Counted from the first letter of the stretch, positions 27,228 to 35,397 are shown. The stretch is DNA of 35,397 nucleotides from Cognatishimia sp. F0-27 (GCF_020667845.1 NZ_JAFMPQ010000045.1:1-35397); one strand, 5' to 3'. Notes: generated by a model from the letters alone, not told the origin. Made by a program: numbers and translations.

Positions 27228-27707
27228 ATGGCGCTACGGTTTGAACCGGTATTGGGTGATGATGCCGGCGCGGAGGCGCTGATCGCGGCGCATCACGCGT
27301 TGATGCGGGCGCAGAGTCCGGAAGAAAGCTGTCATGTGCTTGATGCAGCCGGTTTGCGGCGCTCCGGCGCGCGGCTCTTCGTCTTGCGGACCGGGGCGGG
27401 GACGGTCTGTGCCATCGGGGCGTTTCAGCCGCTGGATCACGTCATGCCGATCGCGGGTGCGGTCGAGTTGAAATCGATGCACATTGCGGCGTCGCATCGC
27501 GGTCAGGGGCTGGGACATGCCTTGTTGACAGGTCTGCTCGACGCGGCGCGGGCCGCAGGCGCCACAACGGTCTGGCTGGAAACCGGGTCCGAATCGGGCT
27601 TTGCCGCGGCGCGCGCGCTCTATGAGCGGGCGGGGTTTGCCTATTGCCCACCCTTCGGCACATACCGGGAAGATCCGCTCAGCGTGTTCATGACGCGCAA
27701 CTTGTAG
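27228..27707 (+). CDS. GNAT-family N-acetyltransferase
   Basis: Cytoplasmic acetyl-CoA-dependent acetyltransferase of 159 residues. The acetyl-CoA-binding motif A is LKSMHIAASHRGQGLGHALL, with RGQGLG as the pyrophosphate loop near residue 91. The C-terminal AARALYERAGFAYCPPFGTY supplies the usual Tyr and the YERAGF element. The substrate is unknown; the family includes amino acid, amine and protein acetylases. I chose the ATG at 27228, with AAGAGGG six bases upstream; GTG at 27225 is possible. Confidence 0.9.
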   Translation: MALRFEPVLGDDAGAEALIAAHHALMRAQSPEESCHVLDAAGLRRSGARLFVLRTGAGTVCAIGAFQPLDHVMPIAGAVELKSMHIAASHRGQGLGHALLTGLLDAARAAGATTVWLETGSESGFAAARALYERAGFAYCPPFGTYREDPLSVFMTRNL

Positions 27708-27766
27708 TCATGGCGCGCCGAGCGACTTGCCAGAGGGCACGAAACGGGGCAAACCTGCGCCAGAGC

Positions 27767-27843
27767 GGTCCCTTAGCTCAACTGGATAGAGCAGCTGACT
27801 TCTAATCAGCAGGTTGAGGGTTCGAGTCCTTCAGGGATCGCCA
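27767..27843 (+). tRNA. tRNA-Arg (anticodon TCT)
   Basis: The cloverleaf is complete. The acceptor stem GGTCCCT pairs with AGGGATC (one G-U), followed by discriminator G and an encoded CCA. The anticodon arm is GCTGA-CTTCTAA-TCAGC, giving anticodon TCT, which reads AGA/AGG. The T-arm has GTTCGAGTC. I see no second copy of the 3' end nearby that would indicate an integrated element. Confidence 0.97.
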
Positions 27844-27874
27844 GTTTCGTTTCGATGCCTCTCCGGCGGCGTTC

Positions 27875-27894
27875 GGCGGCTGCGCGCAGCCGCC
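27875..27894. other. Perfect 9-bp palindromic hairpin after the tRNA
   Basis: GGCGGCTGC pairs exactly with GCAGCCGCC with only GC between. It lies 31 nt after the tRNA and 14 nt after the end of the minus-strand phosphate transporter gene. Without a T-run, it is only a possible terminator for either transcript. Confidence 0.45.
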
Positions 27895-27908
27895 AATCCC
27901 CCGCGCGT

Positions 27909-29474
27909 CTATGGCAACAGCATTCCACGGATCATGAAGAAGAACATTGCCGCCATGGTTGCCGCGACCGGAACGGTGATGATCCAGGCCGCTGCGATCC
28001 GAAGCAGGAGGTTGCGCTTGACCAGTTCGACACGGTGCACGCGACCCAGACCGCGTCTTTCGCGTTTTCCAAGCAGACGGTTGGATGAGCTCTCGGCCTT
28101 CATGTTGCGCAACATGTCGCCCTTGGTTGCCACATCCGCAGCCTCGAATTCCTTCAGGAACGTTTCGACGGCCTCGGGGTCCGATTGCGCGTGGTGATCC
28201 CTGATCTGATCGATCGTCCGCGCGTAGCTCGATTTGATGTATTCGCGCAGAAAGCCGACACCGAACACGCCGCCGACGGCAATATGGGTCGAGCTGACCG
28301 GAAGCCCCAGTTGCGATGCGATGATGACGGTAATGGCCGCGGCCATGGCGATGCAGAAGGCCCGGATCTTGTCGAGTTCGGTGATTTCGCTGCCGACGGT
28401 GCGAATCAGCTTTGGCCCGTAAAGCGCTAGCCCCAGGGAAATCCCGATCGCCCCGACCGCCATGACCCAAAGCGGAATGCCCGCCTTGGTGGAGATGCCG
28501 CCATCCATGATGGCTTCGTTGATCCCGGCCAGCGGCCCAACGGCATTGGCCACGTCATTGGCCCCATGCGCAAAACTCAGAAGTGCTGCGGCGAAAATCA
28601 GCGGGATCGTAAACAGTTCGTTGACGCTTGATTTGTGGTTCTCAAGACGCGCTGTCAGGCGGGCCGTATAGGGTCGCATGAGCATGAAGATGACGGCGGC
28701 CATGGCCAAGCCGATCACCAGAGCGACCGGGAAGGACACGGTGACGATCTTCTTGATGCCTTTCAGCATCAGATATGTCGTGAAGGCCCAGGCCATGATC
28801 GCCACGAGAAAGGGAACCACACGATTCGCCGCGTCAAGAACATTGCTCTGGTAGGTGATCGAGCGCTTTATGAAATAGAGAAAGCCCGCAGCGATCAAGC
28901 CGCCCAGCATGGGGGAGATCACCCAACTGGCAGCGATCTGGCCCACCACCGACCAGTCGGCGACGTTCCATCCTGCGGCCGCGATACCGGCGCCAAGAAC
29001 GCCGCCGACAATTGAATGCGTGGTCGATACCGGCGCGCCAACCGCCGTTGCGAGGTTCAGCCAGACCGCCGCGGCCAGCAACGCCGCGATCATCAGCCAG
29101 ATGAACGTGTTCCGGTCCGCCACGAGGTCGGGATCGATGATCCCGCTCTTGATCGTTCCGACAACCTCACCTCCCGCAATCAAGGCGCCACCCGCCTCGA
29201 AGAAGACAGCGATGACAATGGCTCCGGTCAGGGTGATGGCATGTGACCCGACGGCCGGGCCGACATTGTTGGCCACGTCATTCGCACCGATGTTCATCGC
29301 CATGTAGCCGCCGATCATCGCAGCCGCGACCATCAGGGTGCCATCAATCCCGCCATCGGTTCTCACGATGGTGAACAGCATGATGCCAACGATAAACAAC
29401 AGCGCTGTGCCGAAGCGGAACAACTCGTCTCTGTTCCGCTGAACGGCATGTTCGATATTCTCTGTTTTCAGCAC
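27909..29474 (-). CDS. PiT-family inorganic phosphate transporter
   Basis: Inner-membrane low-affinity phosphate permease driven by protons or sodium, carrying metal-phosphate complexes. The product is 521 residues. The two inverted repeats each carry the hallmark motif: GANDVANNVGPAVGS near residue 64 and GANDVANAVGPLAG in the second half. There are about 12 membrane helices and a cytosolic segment of about 80 residues (HHAQSDPEAVETFLKEFEAAD...) before the last helix. The start is GTG at 29474 (MLKTENIEHAV), with a G-rich tract upstream serving as a weak Shine-Dalgarno. It is divergent from a Na/Pi cotransporter gene across 100 bp. Confidence 0.93.
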   Translation of the reverse strand: MLKTENIEHAVQRNRDELFRFGTALLFIVGIMLFTIVRTDGGIDGTLMVAAAMIGGYMAMNIGANDVANNVGPAVGSHAITLTGAIVIAVFFEAGGALIAGGEVVGTIKSGIIDPDLVADRNTFIWLMIAALLAAAVWLNLATAVGAPVSTTHSIVGGVLGAGIAAAGWNVADWSVVGQIAASWVISPMLGGLIAAGFLYFIKRSITYQSNVLDAANRVVPFLVAIMAWAFTTYLMLKGIKKIVTVSFPVALVIGLAMAAVIFMLMRPYTARLTARLENHKSSVNELFTIPLIFAAALLSFAHGANDVANAVGPLAGINEAIMDGGISTKAGIPLWVMAVGAIGISLGLALYGPKLIRTVGSEITELDKIRAFCIAMAAAITVIIASQLGLPVSSTHIAVGGVFGVGFLREYIKSSYARTIDQIRDHHAQSDPEAVETFLKEFEAADVATKGDMLRNMKAESSSNRLLGKRERRGLGRVHRVELVKRNLLLRIAAAWIITVPVAATMAAMFFFMIRGMLLP

Positions 29475-29574
29475 GGTTTTAGCCCCCCCGTTACACCCAA
29501 TTGAGGGGCGATCATGTCATGTTTGCCATTTCCCAGAATGAGCCAGATCAAAGACAGCATATTCAAGCGACGAT

Positions 29575-31581
29575 ATGTCTCTGCATTACATCGCCGGACA
29601 CGGGAGGGTTTTGGGTGAAGCGATCTCAGGGAACGCGGCTTGCGCTGATGCATGGAGTGCAGTTGCCGCGACAGACAGCGGCACCGTCATCGCCGACGGG
29701 AGCCTTATCGGCAGCAGCATCGAAAGCGGGATTGGCAGCGGCAAGACAGTCTGGCGCAGAGACGTGACGCGTTATTTCCTGCCGGTTGCCATCGGCGCGC
29801 TTCTGCTCGCGTTCTGGTTAAGTCCTGACGCGCGGGAAATCGCTGCGGGTGTCGCCATCTTCCTGTTCGGGATGCTGATGCTTGAAGACGGCTTCAAGCT
29901 GCTTGGCGGCGGGACGCTGGAAAAGCTCCTGGAGCGGGCGACCCATTCCACGCCGCGCGCGTTGATGTTCGGTATCGTCTCGACCACATTGCTGCAGTCG
30001 AGCTCTCTCGTTTCGGTCATGACCATATCGTTCCTGAGCGCGGGGCTGATTTCCCTTATCAGCGGTGTCGGGATCATCTTTGGTGCCAATATCGGGACGA
30101 CGACCGGCGCCTGGCTGGTCGCGGGCCTCGGTCTCAAGGTCGATATCGCGGCCTATGCCATGCCCATGATCGCGATCAGCATCGTGCTGGTGTTCCAGAA
30201 ATCGAAGGCGTTGCGGGGCTTTGGCTATGCGCTGGCGGGGCTGGGGTTCCTGTTTCTGGGCATCCATCACATGAAAGAGGGCTTTGACGCCTTCAAGGAT
30301 CAGATCGACCTCACGCGCTTTGCCTTGTCGGGCTTGCTGGGCCTTGCCGTCTATTCCCTTGTCGGAACCGTTGCGACGGTTGTCATGCAGTCGAGCCATG
30401 CAACGATGGTCCTGATCCTCACGGCCCTCGCCGCCGGTCAGATCAGCTATGACAACGCGCTGGCGCTGGCGATCGGCGCAAATATCGGGACAACGATCAC
30501 GGCGATCCTCGGCTCGCTGGGGGCAAACTTTCAGGGCAAACGGCTGGCGCTCGCGCACCTTATCTTCAACGTGACGACCGCGGCCGTGGCGCTGGTCCTG
30601 ATTGTGCCCCTGCGCGAGGCGGTAGACTGGATCAGCGATCTGGTGGGGATCGGGGCAACAGACTATGCCCTGAAGCTGGCGGTGTTTCATACCATCTTCA
30701 ATGTGCTTGGCGTCGCACTGATGCTGCCGCTTCTGTCTCGGCTGATCGCTTTTCTGGAACGCCACATCGTCGAAGCCACGCCGGATGTCAGCCGTCCGCG
30801 TTATCTCAACGAGGCTGTCGACGAATTTCCTCAATCGCTGGCAATCGCGCTGCGAAAGGAAGTGCTGCACCTTTATGAGAACGCGGCGGAACTGATCCTG
30901 CACGGTCTGAACCTGCACCGTGATCAGGTTTACTCGACAAACGACGTGGCGGCCCTTGTCAGGCGCAGCCGGGCGCCGCTGGATCTCGATATTGACGAAG
31001 GCTACGAGCATCGCGTGAAGACGCTTTACTCCGGCATTGTCGAGTTCTCGACGCGCGCCGGCAACTTGCGGGACGAGCCGGAGATCGCGGAACGCATCTA
31101 TGCCTTGCGCGACGTTGCCAGCGAAATCGTGCAATCCGTGAAATCGATCAAACATCTGCGCAAGAACATTCTGCGCTACACGGTCCGGCCCAGTGGCGTG
31201 ACCACCGAGCTTTATGACGAACTGCGGACGGAGATCGCGCGGATCGTGATCGAAATTCGCAAGCTGGGGCTCGCGGAGCCGGAAGACCGCAGTGCGTTGT
31301 GGCTTGATCAGGAGCGCGCGCAAGTCGAAAAGGATGCCCGCTCGACCGCCAAGCGTGTTGAGGCCCTAATCAGGAAAGGGCATCTGAGCGCGGCGGCCGC
31401 GACATCCTTCCTGAACGATTCCGGATATGCCTATGGAGCCATGCGTGATCTGATTGAAGCCGCCCGCAGCTATTACATCGACCGGGATGACGCGATGGCG
31501 GAAGTGGAACGGATCCTGACGCTGGACGAAGAGGAACTCGACGAGGTGATGACGGCCCCGAAGGGCCTCCCGCCTGCTTAG
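29575..31581 (+). CDS. Na/Pi-cotransporter (NptA/PNaS family) with PhoU-like domain
   Basis: Membrane protein of 668 residues that belongs to the Na+/phosphate symporter family; in bacteria it is thought to move phosphate outward or inward with sodium. The transport domain (about residues 65-400) contains the two hallmark glutamine-serine motifs: LLQSSSLVSV near residue 141 and VMQSSHATMV near 272. GANIGTTTGAWL and GANIGTTITAIL also repeat in the two halves. The C-terminal part (about 415-650) is helical and PhoU-like. The first 60 residues are unlike the family, and no good Shine-Dalgarno precedes the ATG at 29575; GTG at 29764 is an alternative start. It is divergent from the PiT gene. Confidence 0.88.
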   Translation: MSLHYIAGHGRVLGEAISGNAACADAWSAVAATDSGTVIADGSLIGSSIESGIGSGKTVWRRDVTRYFLPVAIGALLLAFWLSPDAREIAAGVAIFLFGMLMLEDGFKLLGGGTLEKLLERATHSTPRALMFGIVSTTLLQSSSLVSVMTISFLSAGLISLISGVGIIFGANIGTTTGAWLVAGLGLKVDIAAYAMPMIAISIVLVFQKSKALRGFGYALAGLGFLFLGIHHMKEGFDAFKDQIDLTRFALSGLLGLAVYSLVGTVATVVMQSSHATMVLILTALAAGQISYDNALALAIGANIGTTITAILGSLGANFQGKRLALAHLIFNVTTAAVALVLIVPLREAVDWISDLVGIGATDYALKLAVFHTIFNVLGVALMLPLLSRLIAFLERHIVEATPDVSRPRYLNEAVDEFPQSLAIALRKEVLHLYENAAELILHGLNLHRDQVYSTNDVAALVRRSRAPLDLDIDEGYEHRVKTLYSGIVEFSTRAGNLRDEPEIAERIYALRDVASEIVQSVKSIKHLRKNILRYTVRPSGVTTELYDELRTEIARIVIEIRKLGLAEPEDRSALWLDQERAQVEKDARSTAKRVEALIRKGHLSAAAATSFLNDSGYAYGAMRDLIEAARSYYIDRDDAMAEVERILTLDEEELDEVMTAPKGLPPA

Positions 31582-31659
31582 GAAACAGATGGTCCCGCGA
31601 GGGGCCTTGAGTGCACACCAGCCGTCGGTTGAGCCGCGGAAAAAATGGGGAAGCCGAAG

Positions 31660-31908
31660 ATGGGTCTGAAGAAACTCGTTTCGAAAATGGAAGAATACAA
31701 CGAGCGGCTGGAAAGCGGAAAGGCGAGCAAGATCAAGCCACATGATGTGGAGAAAGTCCTCCGCAAGCTCCGTGCCAAGGCGACCGATCTGGAGGCAGAG
31801 ATCGCCTCGACGGCATCGGCGGACAAGAAGGCCCGGCTGGAGGGGAAGCTTCAAATTGCGCGCACCCATCTCGAACGCGCGGAATGGCTCCTGAAAGAAC
31901 TCGGGTGA
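31660..31908 (+). CDS. Small coiled-coil protein
   Basis: The product is 82 residues, soluble, charged and almost entirely helical. It starts MGLKKLVSKMEEYNERLESG and continues with KIKPHDVEKVLRKLRAKATDLEAEI and KKARLEGKLQIARTHLERAEWLL. Heptad-like spacing of Leu/Ile suggests a coiled coil. I recognise this as a family recurring in Rhodobacterales but know no function. The ATG at 31660 has GGGGAAG six bases upstream; an in-frame ATG at 31645 is possible. It follows the Na/Pi-cotransporter gene by 78 nt on the same strand, possibly in the same transcript. Confidence 0.72.
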   Translation: MGLKKLVSKMEEYNERLESGKASKIKPHDVEKVLRKLRAKATDLEAEIASTASADKKARLEGKLQIARTHLERAEWLLKELG

Positions 31909-31998
31909 TCGCGTGCAGGGGGGGCTCCGTGCGTCGCATGCCGTGGCCTGCACACGCGCCCCGAAGCGCTCACTCCGTGGGCGTATCACCAAAGATCC

Positions 31999-32019
31999 GT
32001 TGAGGACCTGAACCTCAAC
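31999..32019. other. 7-bp hairpin
   Basis: GTTGAGG pairs exactly with CCTCAAC around ACCTGAA. It lies about 90 nt after the coiled-coil gene and may terminate it or stabilise its 3' end, although no T-run follows. A 12-bp perfect palindrome, CACCTGCAGGTG, is at 32150-32161, just beyond the stop of the RTX gene. The rest of 31909-32169 shows nothing. Confidence 0.4.
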
Positions 32020-32169
32020 AGGGCGACCCGAAGAAAGCGCGGTTTACCGGGCGCAGGGCAGGTTGGCTCATCCGGCGAAGCGACGAAACCGCCAAGCCCG
32101 TTTGAAGCAATCGTGCCTTGACAGTGCCGGGCCACTCGATGGGGGCGGACACCTGCAGGTGCCGGGCGC

Positions 32170-35100
32170 TTAAATCAGGCTCGTCTCATCGAGGATCGCG
32201 CTGGTATTGCTCACCCCCACAAATGTCAGTGTGATGCCACCACCGAAATCCAGCATCAGGTCGCCATTCGCATTCAGGCTCGAATAGCCGCGCAAATCAC
32301 CGACAACCGGCATGGCCTCGCTCAACAACTCCGACGCGATCTCGATAGCATCGACGTTGTTCTGGAAATCTACAACCACATCGGCTCCGGCAGAAAACAC
32401 GAAGGTGTCGGCCCCCAGACCGCCCTGAAGCGTGTCATTTCCGGGTCCGCCATCCACCCGGTCATTGCCGGCATTGCCAAGCACCGTATCATTGCCAGTC
32501 CCGCCGCTCAGCACGTCAAACCCGTTGGCTCCGACCAGCCGGTCATCGCCTGAGCCGCCCGTCAGGGTATCCGCCCCGAGGCCTCCTTCGAGCAGGTCAT
32601 TGCCCGAACCGCCATCAAGACTGTCATTGCCATTGTTACCCTCAAGCGTATCGTCTCCGGCGTCGCCTACCAAAGTGTCGAACCCGTCGCGCGCGGAAAT
32701 GAGATCATTGTCGGCGCCACCGGCCAGCAAATCAAAGCCCAGACCGCCCTCAAGGGTGTCGTTCCCGGCATCCCCCTCGATGGTATCATTCCCGAAATTG
32801 CCACGCAGAAGATCGTCGCCGTCACCGCCGGACAAGCTGTCGAAACCGTTGAGTCCGGTCAGCGTGTCATGGCCCGCACCACCATCCGCGACGTCAAAGC
32901 CCTGACCGCCAATGATCGAATCCGCGCCGCCGTTGCCATGAAGCGTGTCATTGCCCGGCCCGCCCGAGAGCGTGTCGTCTCCGGCGTTGGGATTGCTGGG
33001 ATTGGCCATCTGCACGGGTGAGTTCTCGCCACCATTGGAGCCGTCGCCAGACATCAGATCATTTCCGGCTCCGCCATTGAGCTGATCCGCCCCATCGCCG
33101 CCCGTTACGGTGTCGCGCCCGTTGCCTGCATTGATGACATCTGCATCCGCACCGCCAATAAGGCTGTCATTTCCGTCGTCCCCCACAAGCGTGTCGGCGC
33201 CCGCCCCCCCGATAATCGTGTCATCGCCAAACCCGGCGTTCAGCACATCATTGCCATCGGTTCCGTCGAGACTGTCGTCACCGGCACGCGCCACATCCTC
33301 GGGCGTTGAGCCGAAAAACCTGTTCCATGTCGCGTTGGTCCAGCGCGCAGCATTCTCGTAGGTCTCTGCGGCCCAAGCCGCAGTTGCTTCCAGCGCTTGG
33401 GCAGACAGCGATGCAAAATTCGACCATTGCTCCGCGCCCCATTCGGTCGTCGCAGACCAAGTCTCTTGTGTCCAGGAGCCAACCGCTTCCCAGGTTTCCA
33501 CGGTCCAATCAACCGCGAGGTCCCAGGTCTCAGCGGCAAGGGTTTGAAGGTTGTCCCAGGTTTCGACCGTCCAATCGACGGCCGCATTCCAGACCTCGGC
33601 GGTAAAGCTCGCGATGCCACGCCACAAATCAACCCCCCAGTCGCGCATTGCGCGCAACTGATCCAGCGTCCACGTCGCGAAGACCCGCAAACCAGCCTGA
33701 ATTGTCTCGATGGCGGCGGCCGTCAATTCGACAAATTCGAGAAACCCGAAGACCGAAAACCCGATATCCTGGCGCATGCTCTCCAGATTGGCGCGGGTCA
33801 TCATCCGGGTTGCAAGAAAGGGGCCGGAGGGCGGATTCGCGTCGCTTTCCGTATAGTAGGCGATCAGATCTTCACCGGAGTCGGTCAGGATCTCGTTGAC
33901 ATCCAGCTCGCCGGTGATGATGCGGGCGACGTCAACGGTCGCGACCGTCAGCATCAGCGAGAGGTATTCGAGGCTGAAATCCAACCCGGTGCCTACACCA
34001 CCATAGAGATGGCTGAACTCCTCGGCGCTCAGGGCTCCGACAAAGGCTGCGCCGGAGTCGAAGCGGACCAGGTTCCAATCATAGCCTTCTGCGCCCGTGA
34101 GCACCGGCTGCGCCCATTGTGTTGTGTGGGCCGCTATCAGCTGGGTCCAGGGGAGGGGGCTGAAATGGTCAAAGCTGTAATAGGTGGCCGTGCCGTCGAT
34201 GAACGCTTCGCCCGCCATGCTGACAAGGTCGCCTTCAGCTATGAAATGATGCACTGCGTCTGCGGTTTGTGAGTCCGGAAGGGCGTCATAGGTCTCAACC
34301 AATTCGCGCGAGATCCCCGGTGAATTGAAGGTGGCGACTTGGCCGATATCAAACCCTTCCTCCGCAGCACGAACGGCAATGTACTGCGCCTGTGCACCTC
34401 CGAGGCTGTGGCCCGTCAGATGCGTGCCGGGATTGAGCCGCAAGAAACTTGCGATCTGGGGCCAGACAAGGTCGACCTGGTCTTGCCCGATGATGCCGGG
34501 ATTGAAGTCGGTGAGAATGTCCCCGAGATTGGAGGTTCCGCGAATGGCGAGGATCGGGGCCCCGATCGGCGATGTGGCAGGTATCGCGTAAAACCCCGTT
34601 CCCTCGGTCGGATTGCCCACAATCGGCTCGCCCAGGGAATAGCCCCATTGCTCATTGAGCGCGTCGAATTCCGTGTCTTCATCCTGCGTGCCTGTACGAC
34701 CATAGGCAACGATCCGGGCGAAATATTCGAGGTCGACAGTTGTGGGAAGGTAGGGCACGGCAAACACATCCGTGGAGGTCCCGATAATCAAACCGCCGGT
34801 CAGTTGGCGGTCGCTCAGCTCTTCAACGCTGAAGGTGCCATCGGTGAATTCGATGGTTTCGACACCAATCAACAGGTCGGTGCCGGCCGGCGAAATGACC
34901 CGCACGGCATTGCCAATCTCAAGCACGGTCGCCCTGTTCGAGGCGACCTCATAGATGACCAGATCATTGCCCTCGCCCGCAGCCAGGGTGTCGTCCCCGT
35001 CTCCGCCGATGAGGGTGTCGTTGCCGAACCCGGTGGTGATGCTGTCATTGCCCGCGCCGCCATCGACGAAGGCATCGTTCTCCGAGATGGCCACAGGCGA

Positions 35101-35397
35101 GGTGAGCGCCAGAATGTCGTTGCCGGATCCGCCAATCACCTCGGCACGCTCGAACCCGGAATAGCTGAGCGCGGCCGTGGCGTTGTTCTCGCCGACGATC
35201 TGCCCGTTGATCCGTTGAATGTCTTCCGTGAAGGCGCTCAGGTCGAGACGCAGCACATCGATGGCCGAACCGGCGCCCCCGCGGATCTCGCCATTGAAGA
35301 TATCCTCGTCATAGAGGACGACCTCGACGCGGTCAGCGCCCGTCCCGCCGTAATAGATAAGCTCTTCGATGCCATCAAATTGCAGGCCGTCATTGAG
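32170..35397 (-). CDS. RTX-repeat protein with class 3 lipase-like domain (5' end missing)
   Basis: The frame is open to the right edge; 1075 residues are visible and the start lies outside. Numbering is from the visible N-terminus. About 89-170: short RTX-type calcium-binding repeats. About 210-480: an alpha/beta-hydrolase of class 3 lipase type, with the nucleophile elbow GHSLGG (Ser 331), candidate catalytic Asp in AEGDLVSM and His in SFDHFSP. 566-697: twelve Trp-rich 11-residue units. About 712-1001: about 30 glycine-rich nonapeptides of the form GGxGxDxLx. The last 74 residues end ILDETSLI, the uncleaved C-terminal region that usually directs type I secretion. It is probably secreted to the outside and folds on calcium binding. 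The substrate and lipase activity are unproven. No ABC/HlyD secretion genes are in the window. Confidence 0.88.
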   Translation of the reverse strand, partial: LNDGLQFDGIEELIYYGGTGADRVEVVLYDEDIFNGEIRGGAGSAIDVLRLDLSAFTEDIQRINGQIVGENNATAALSYSGFERAEVIGGSGNDILALTSPVAISENDAFVDGGAGNDSITTGFGNDTLIGGDGDDTLAAGEGNDLVIYEVASNRATVLEIGNAVRVISPAGTDLLIGVETIEFTDGTFSVEELSDRQLTGGLIIGTSTDVFAVPYLPTTVDLEYFARIVAYGRTGTQDEDTEFDALNEQWGYSLGEPIVGNPTEGTGFYAIPATSPIGAPILAIRGTSNLGDILTDFNPGIIGQDQVDLVWPQIASFLRLNPGTHLTGHSLGGAQAQYIAVRAAEEGFDIGQVATFNSPGISRELVETYDALPDSQTADAVHHFIAEGDLVSMAGEAFIDGTATYYSFDHFSPLPWTQLIAAHTTQWAQPVLTGAEGYDWNLVRFDSGAAFVGALSAEEFSHLYGGVGTGLDFSLEYLSLMLTVATVDVARIITGELDVNEILTDSGEDLIAYYTESDANPPSGPFLATRMMTRANLESMRQDIGFSVFGFLEFVELTAAAIETIQAGLRVFATWTLDQLRAMRDWGVDLWRGIASFTAEVWNAAVDWTVETWDNLQTLAAETWDLAVDWTVETWEAVGSWTQETWSATTEWGAEQWSNFASLSAQALEATAAWAAETYENAARWTNATWNRFFGSTPEDVARAGDDSLDGTDGNDVLNAGFGDDTIIGGAGADTLVGDDGNDSLIGGADADVINAGNGRDTVTGGDGADQLNGGAGNDLMSGDGSNGGENSPVQMANPSNPNAGDDTLSGGPGNDTLHGNGGADSIIGGQGFDVADGGAGHDTLTGLNGFDSLSGGDGDDLLRGNFGNDTIEGDAGNDTLEGGLGFDLLAGGADNDLISARDGFDTLVGDAGDDTLEGNNGNDSLDGGSGNDLLEGGLGADTLTGGSGDDRLVGANGFDVLSGGTGNDTVLGNAGNDRVDGGPGNDTLQGGLGADTFVFSAGADVVVDFQNNVDAIEIASELLSEAMPVVGDLRGYSSLNANGDLMLDFGGGITLTFVGVSNTSAILDETSLI
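32398..32856 (-). repeat. 54-residue super-repeats in the RTX domain
   Basis: Six nonapeptides form one block of 54 residues. Block A is 32695-32856, block B is 32533-32694 and block C, five nonapeptides long, is 32398-32532. Position 1 of each block reads xxxGFDxLx, position 3 reads GNxGND, and position 5 reads GGLGxD in all three, while the flanking nonapeptides follow the general GGxGxDxLx form. This shows the repeat tract grew by duplication of six-unit blocks. Confidence 0.8.
33307..33702 (-). repeat. Twelve tandem Trp-rich 11-residue repeats
   Basis: The 396 bp encode exactly 132 residues that divide into twelve 11-residue units with no gap. Examples are AAETWDLAVDW, TQETWSATTEW and AAETYENAARW. 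The consensus is close to xxETWxxxxxW: an aromatic residue at position 5 in eight units, and Trp at position 11 in most. Eleven residues make almost exactly three helical turns, so the aromatic side chains would line one face of a long helix. Confidence 0.88.

Noticed and set aside
29514-29531. A Pho box in the phosphate transporter intergenic region
   Set aside because: Only the first half (ATGTCAT) resembles the consensus; the second half (GCCATTT) does not.

Overview
The window looks like a chromosomal segment of a marine alphaproteobacterium of the Rhodobacteraceae (Roseobacter group). It is GC-rich. It carries a CcrM-type GANTC methyltransferase next to rnhB, an alphaproteobacterial LexA box (GTTC-N7-GTTC), a CtrA-like box (TTAA-N7-TTAA), a petABC (bc1) operon, an NDUFS4-like complex I accessory subunit, and several small families common in Rhodobacterales (DUF6404, DUF6880, DUF484, DUF1344-like). 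Most of it is core genome. I saw no insertion sequence, prophage, CRISPR array or integration scar.

Layout. 1-3.3 kb: a DUF6404 membrane protein (minus), a strikingly G-rich non-coding stretch with a 60-bp direct repeat, then rnhB and ccrM; the ccrM leader holds three GANTC sites. 3.3-6.9 kb: a YbjN-like secreted protein, an EamA exporter and a methyl-accepting chemotaxis protein. 7.2-11.8 kb: chorismate synthase (minus), then a TPP riboswitch driving thiBPQ. 11.9-14.7 kb: petABC on the minus strand, sharing a bidirectional terminator with thiQ. 14.8-20.6 kb: an outer-membrane barrel protein, a GST, xerC with its DUF484 partner, an ABM-domain protein, a hemerythrin and two small secreted proteins. 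20.8-22.5 kb: a zinc-ribbon protein, a 24-residue lipoprotein, a cold-shock protein and a Cys-rich secreted protein. 22.5-25.6 kb: uvrB under a LexA box, a CtrA-like palindrome and the NDUFS4-like gene. 25.7-27.8 kb: a DUF6880 protein, a GNAT acetyltransferase and tRNA-Arg(TCT). 27.9-31.9 kb: two phosphate transporters of different families, divergently arranged, and a small coiled-coil protein. 32.2 kb to the right edge: the 3' part of a very large RTX protein with a lipase-like domain; its 5' end lies outside the window.

How the genes work together. thiBPQ is one thiamine-import operon controlled by its own ligand. petABC encodes the respiratory bc1 complex. uvrB is probably SOS-induced, with the Cys-rich gene only 4 nt downstream likely cotranscribed. 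ccrM probably responds to the methylation state of its own promoter. PiT and the Na/Pi cotransporter probably both handle phosphate.

The most unusual signal is in the RTX protein. Between its lipase-like domain and its calcium-binding repeats sits a run of twelve Trp-rich 11-residue units (132 residues) with almost no gaps, suggesting a long amphipathic helix of the apolipoprotein/synuclein type. Its calcium-binding part is itself organised in 54-residue super-repeats. I do not know this combination as a described family.
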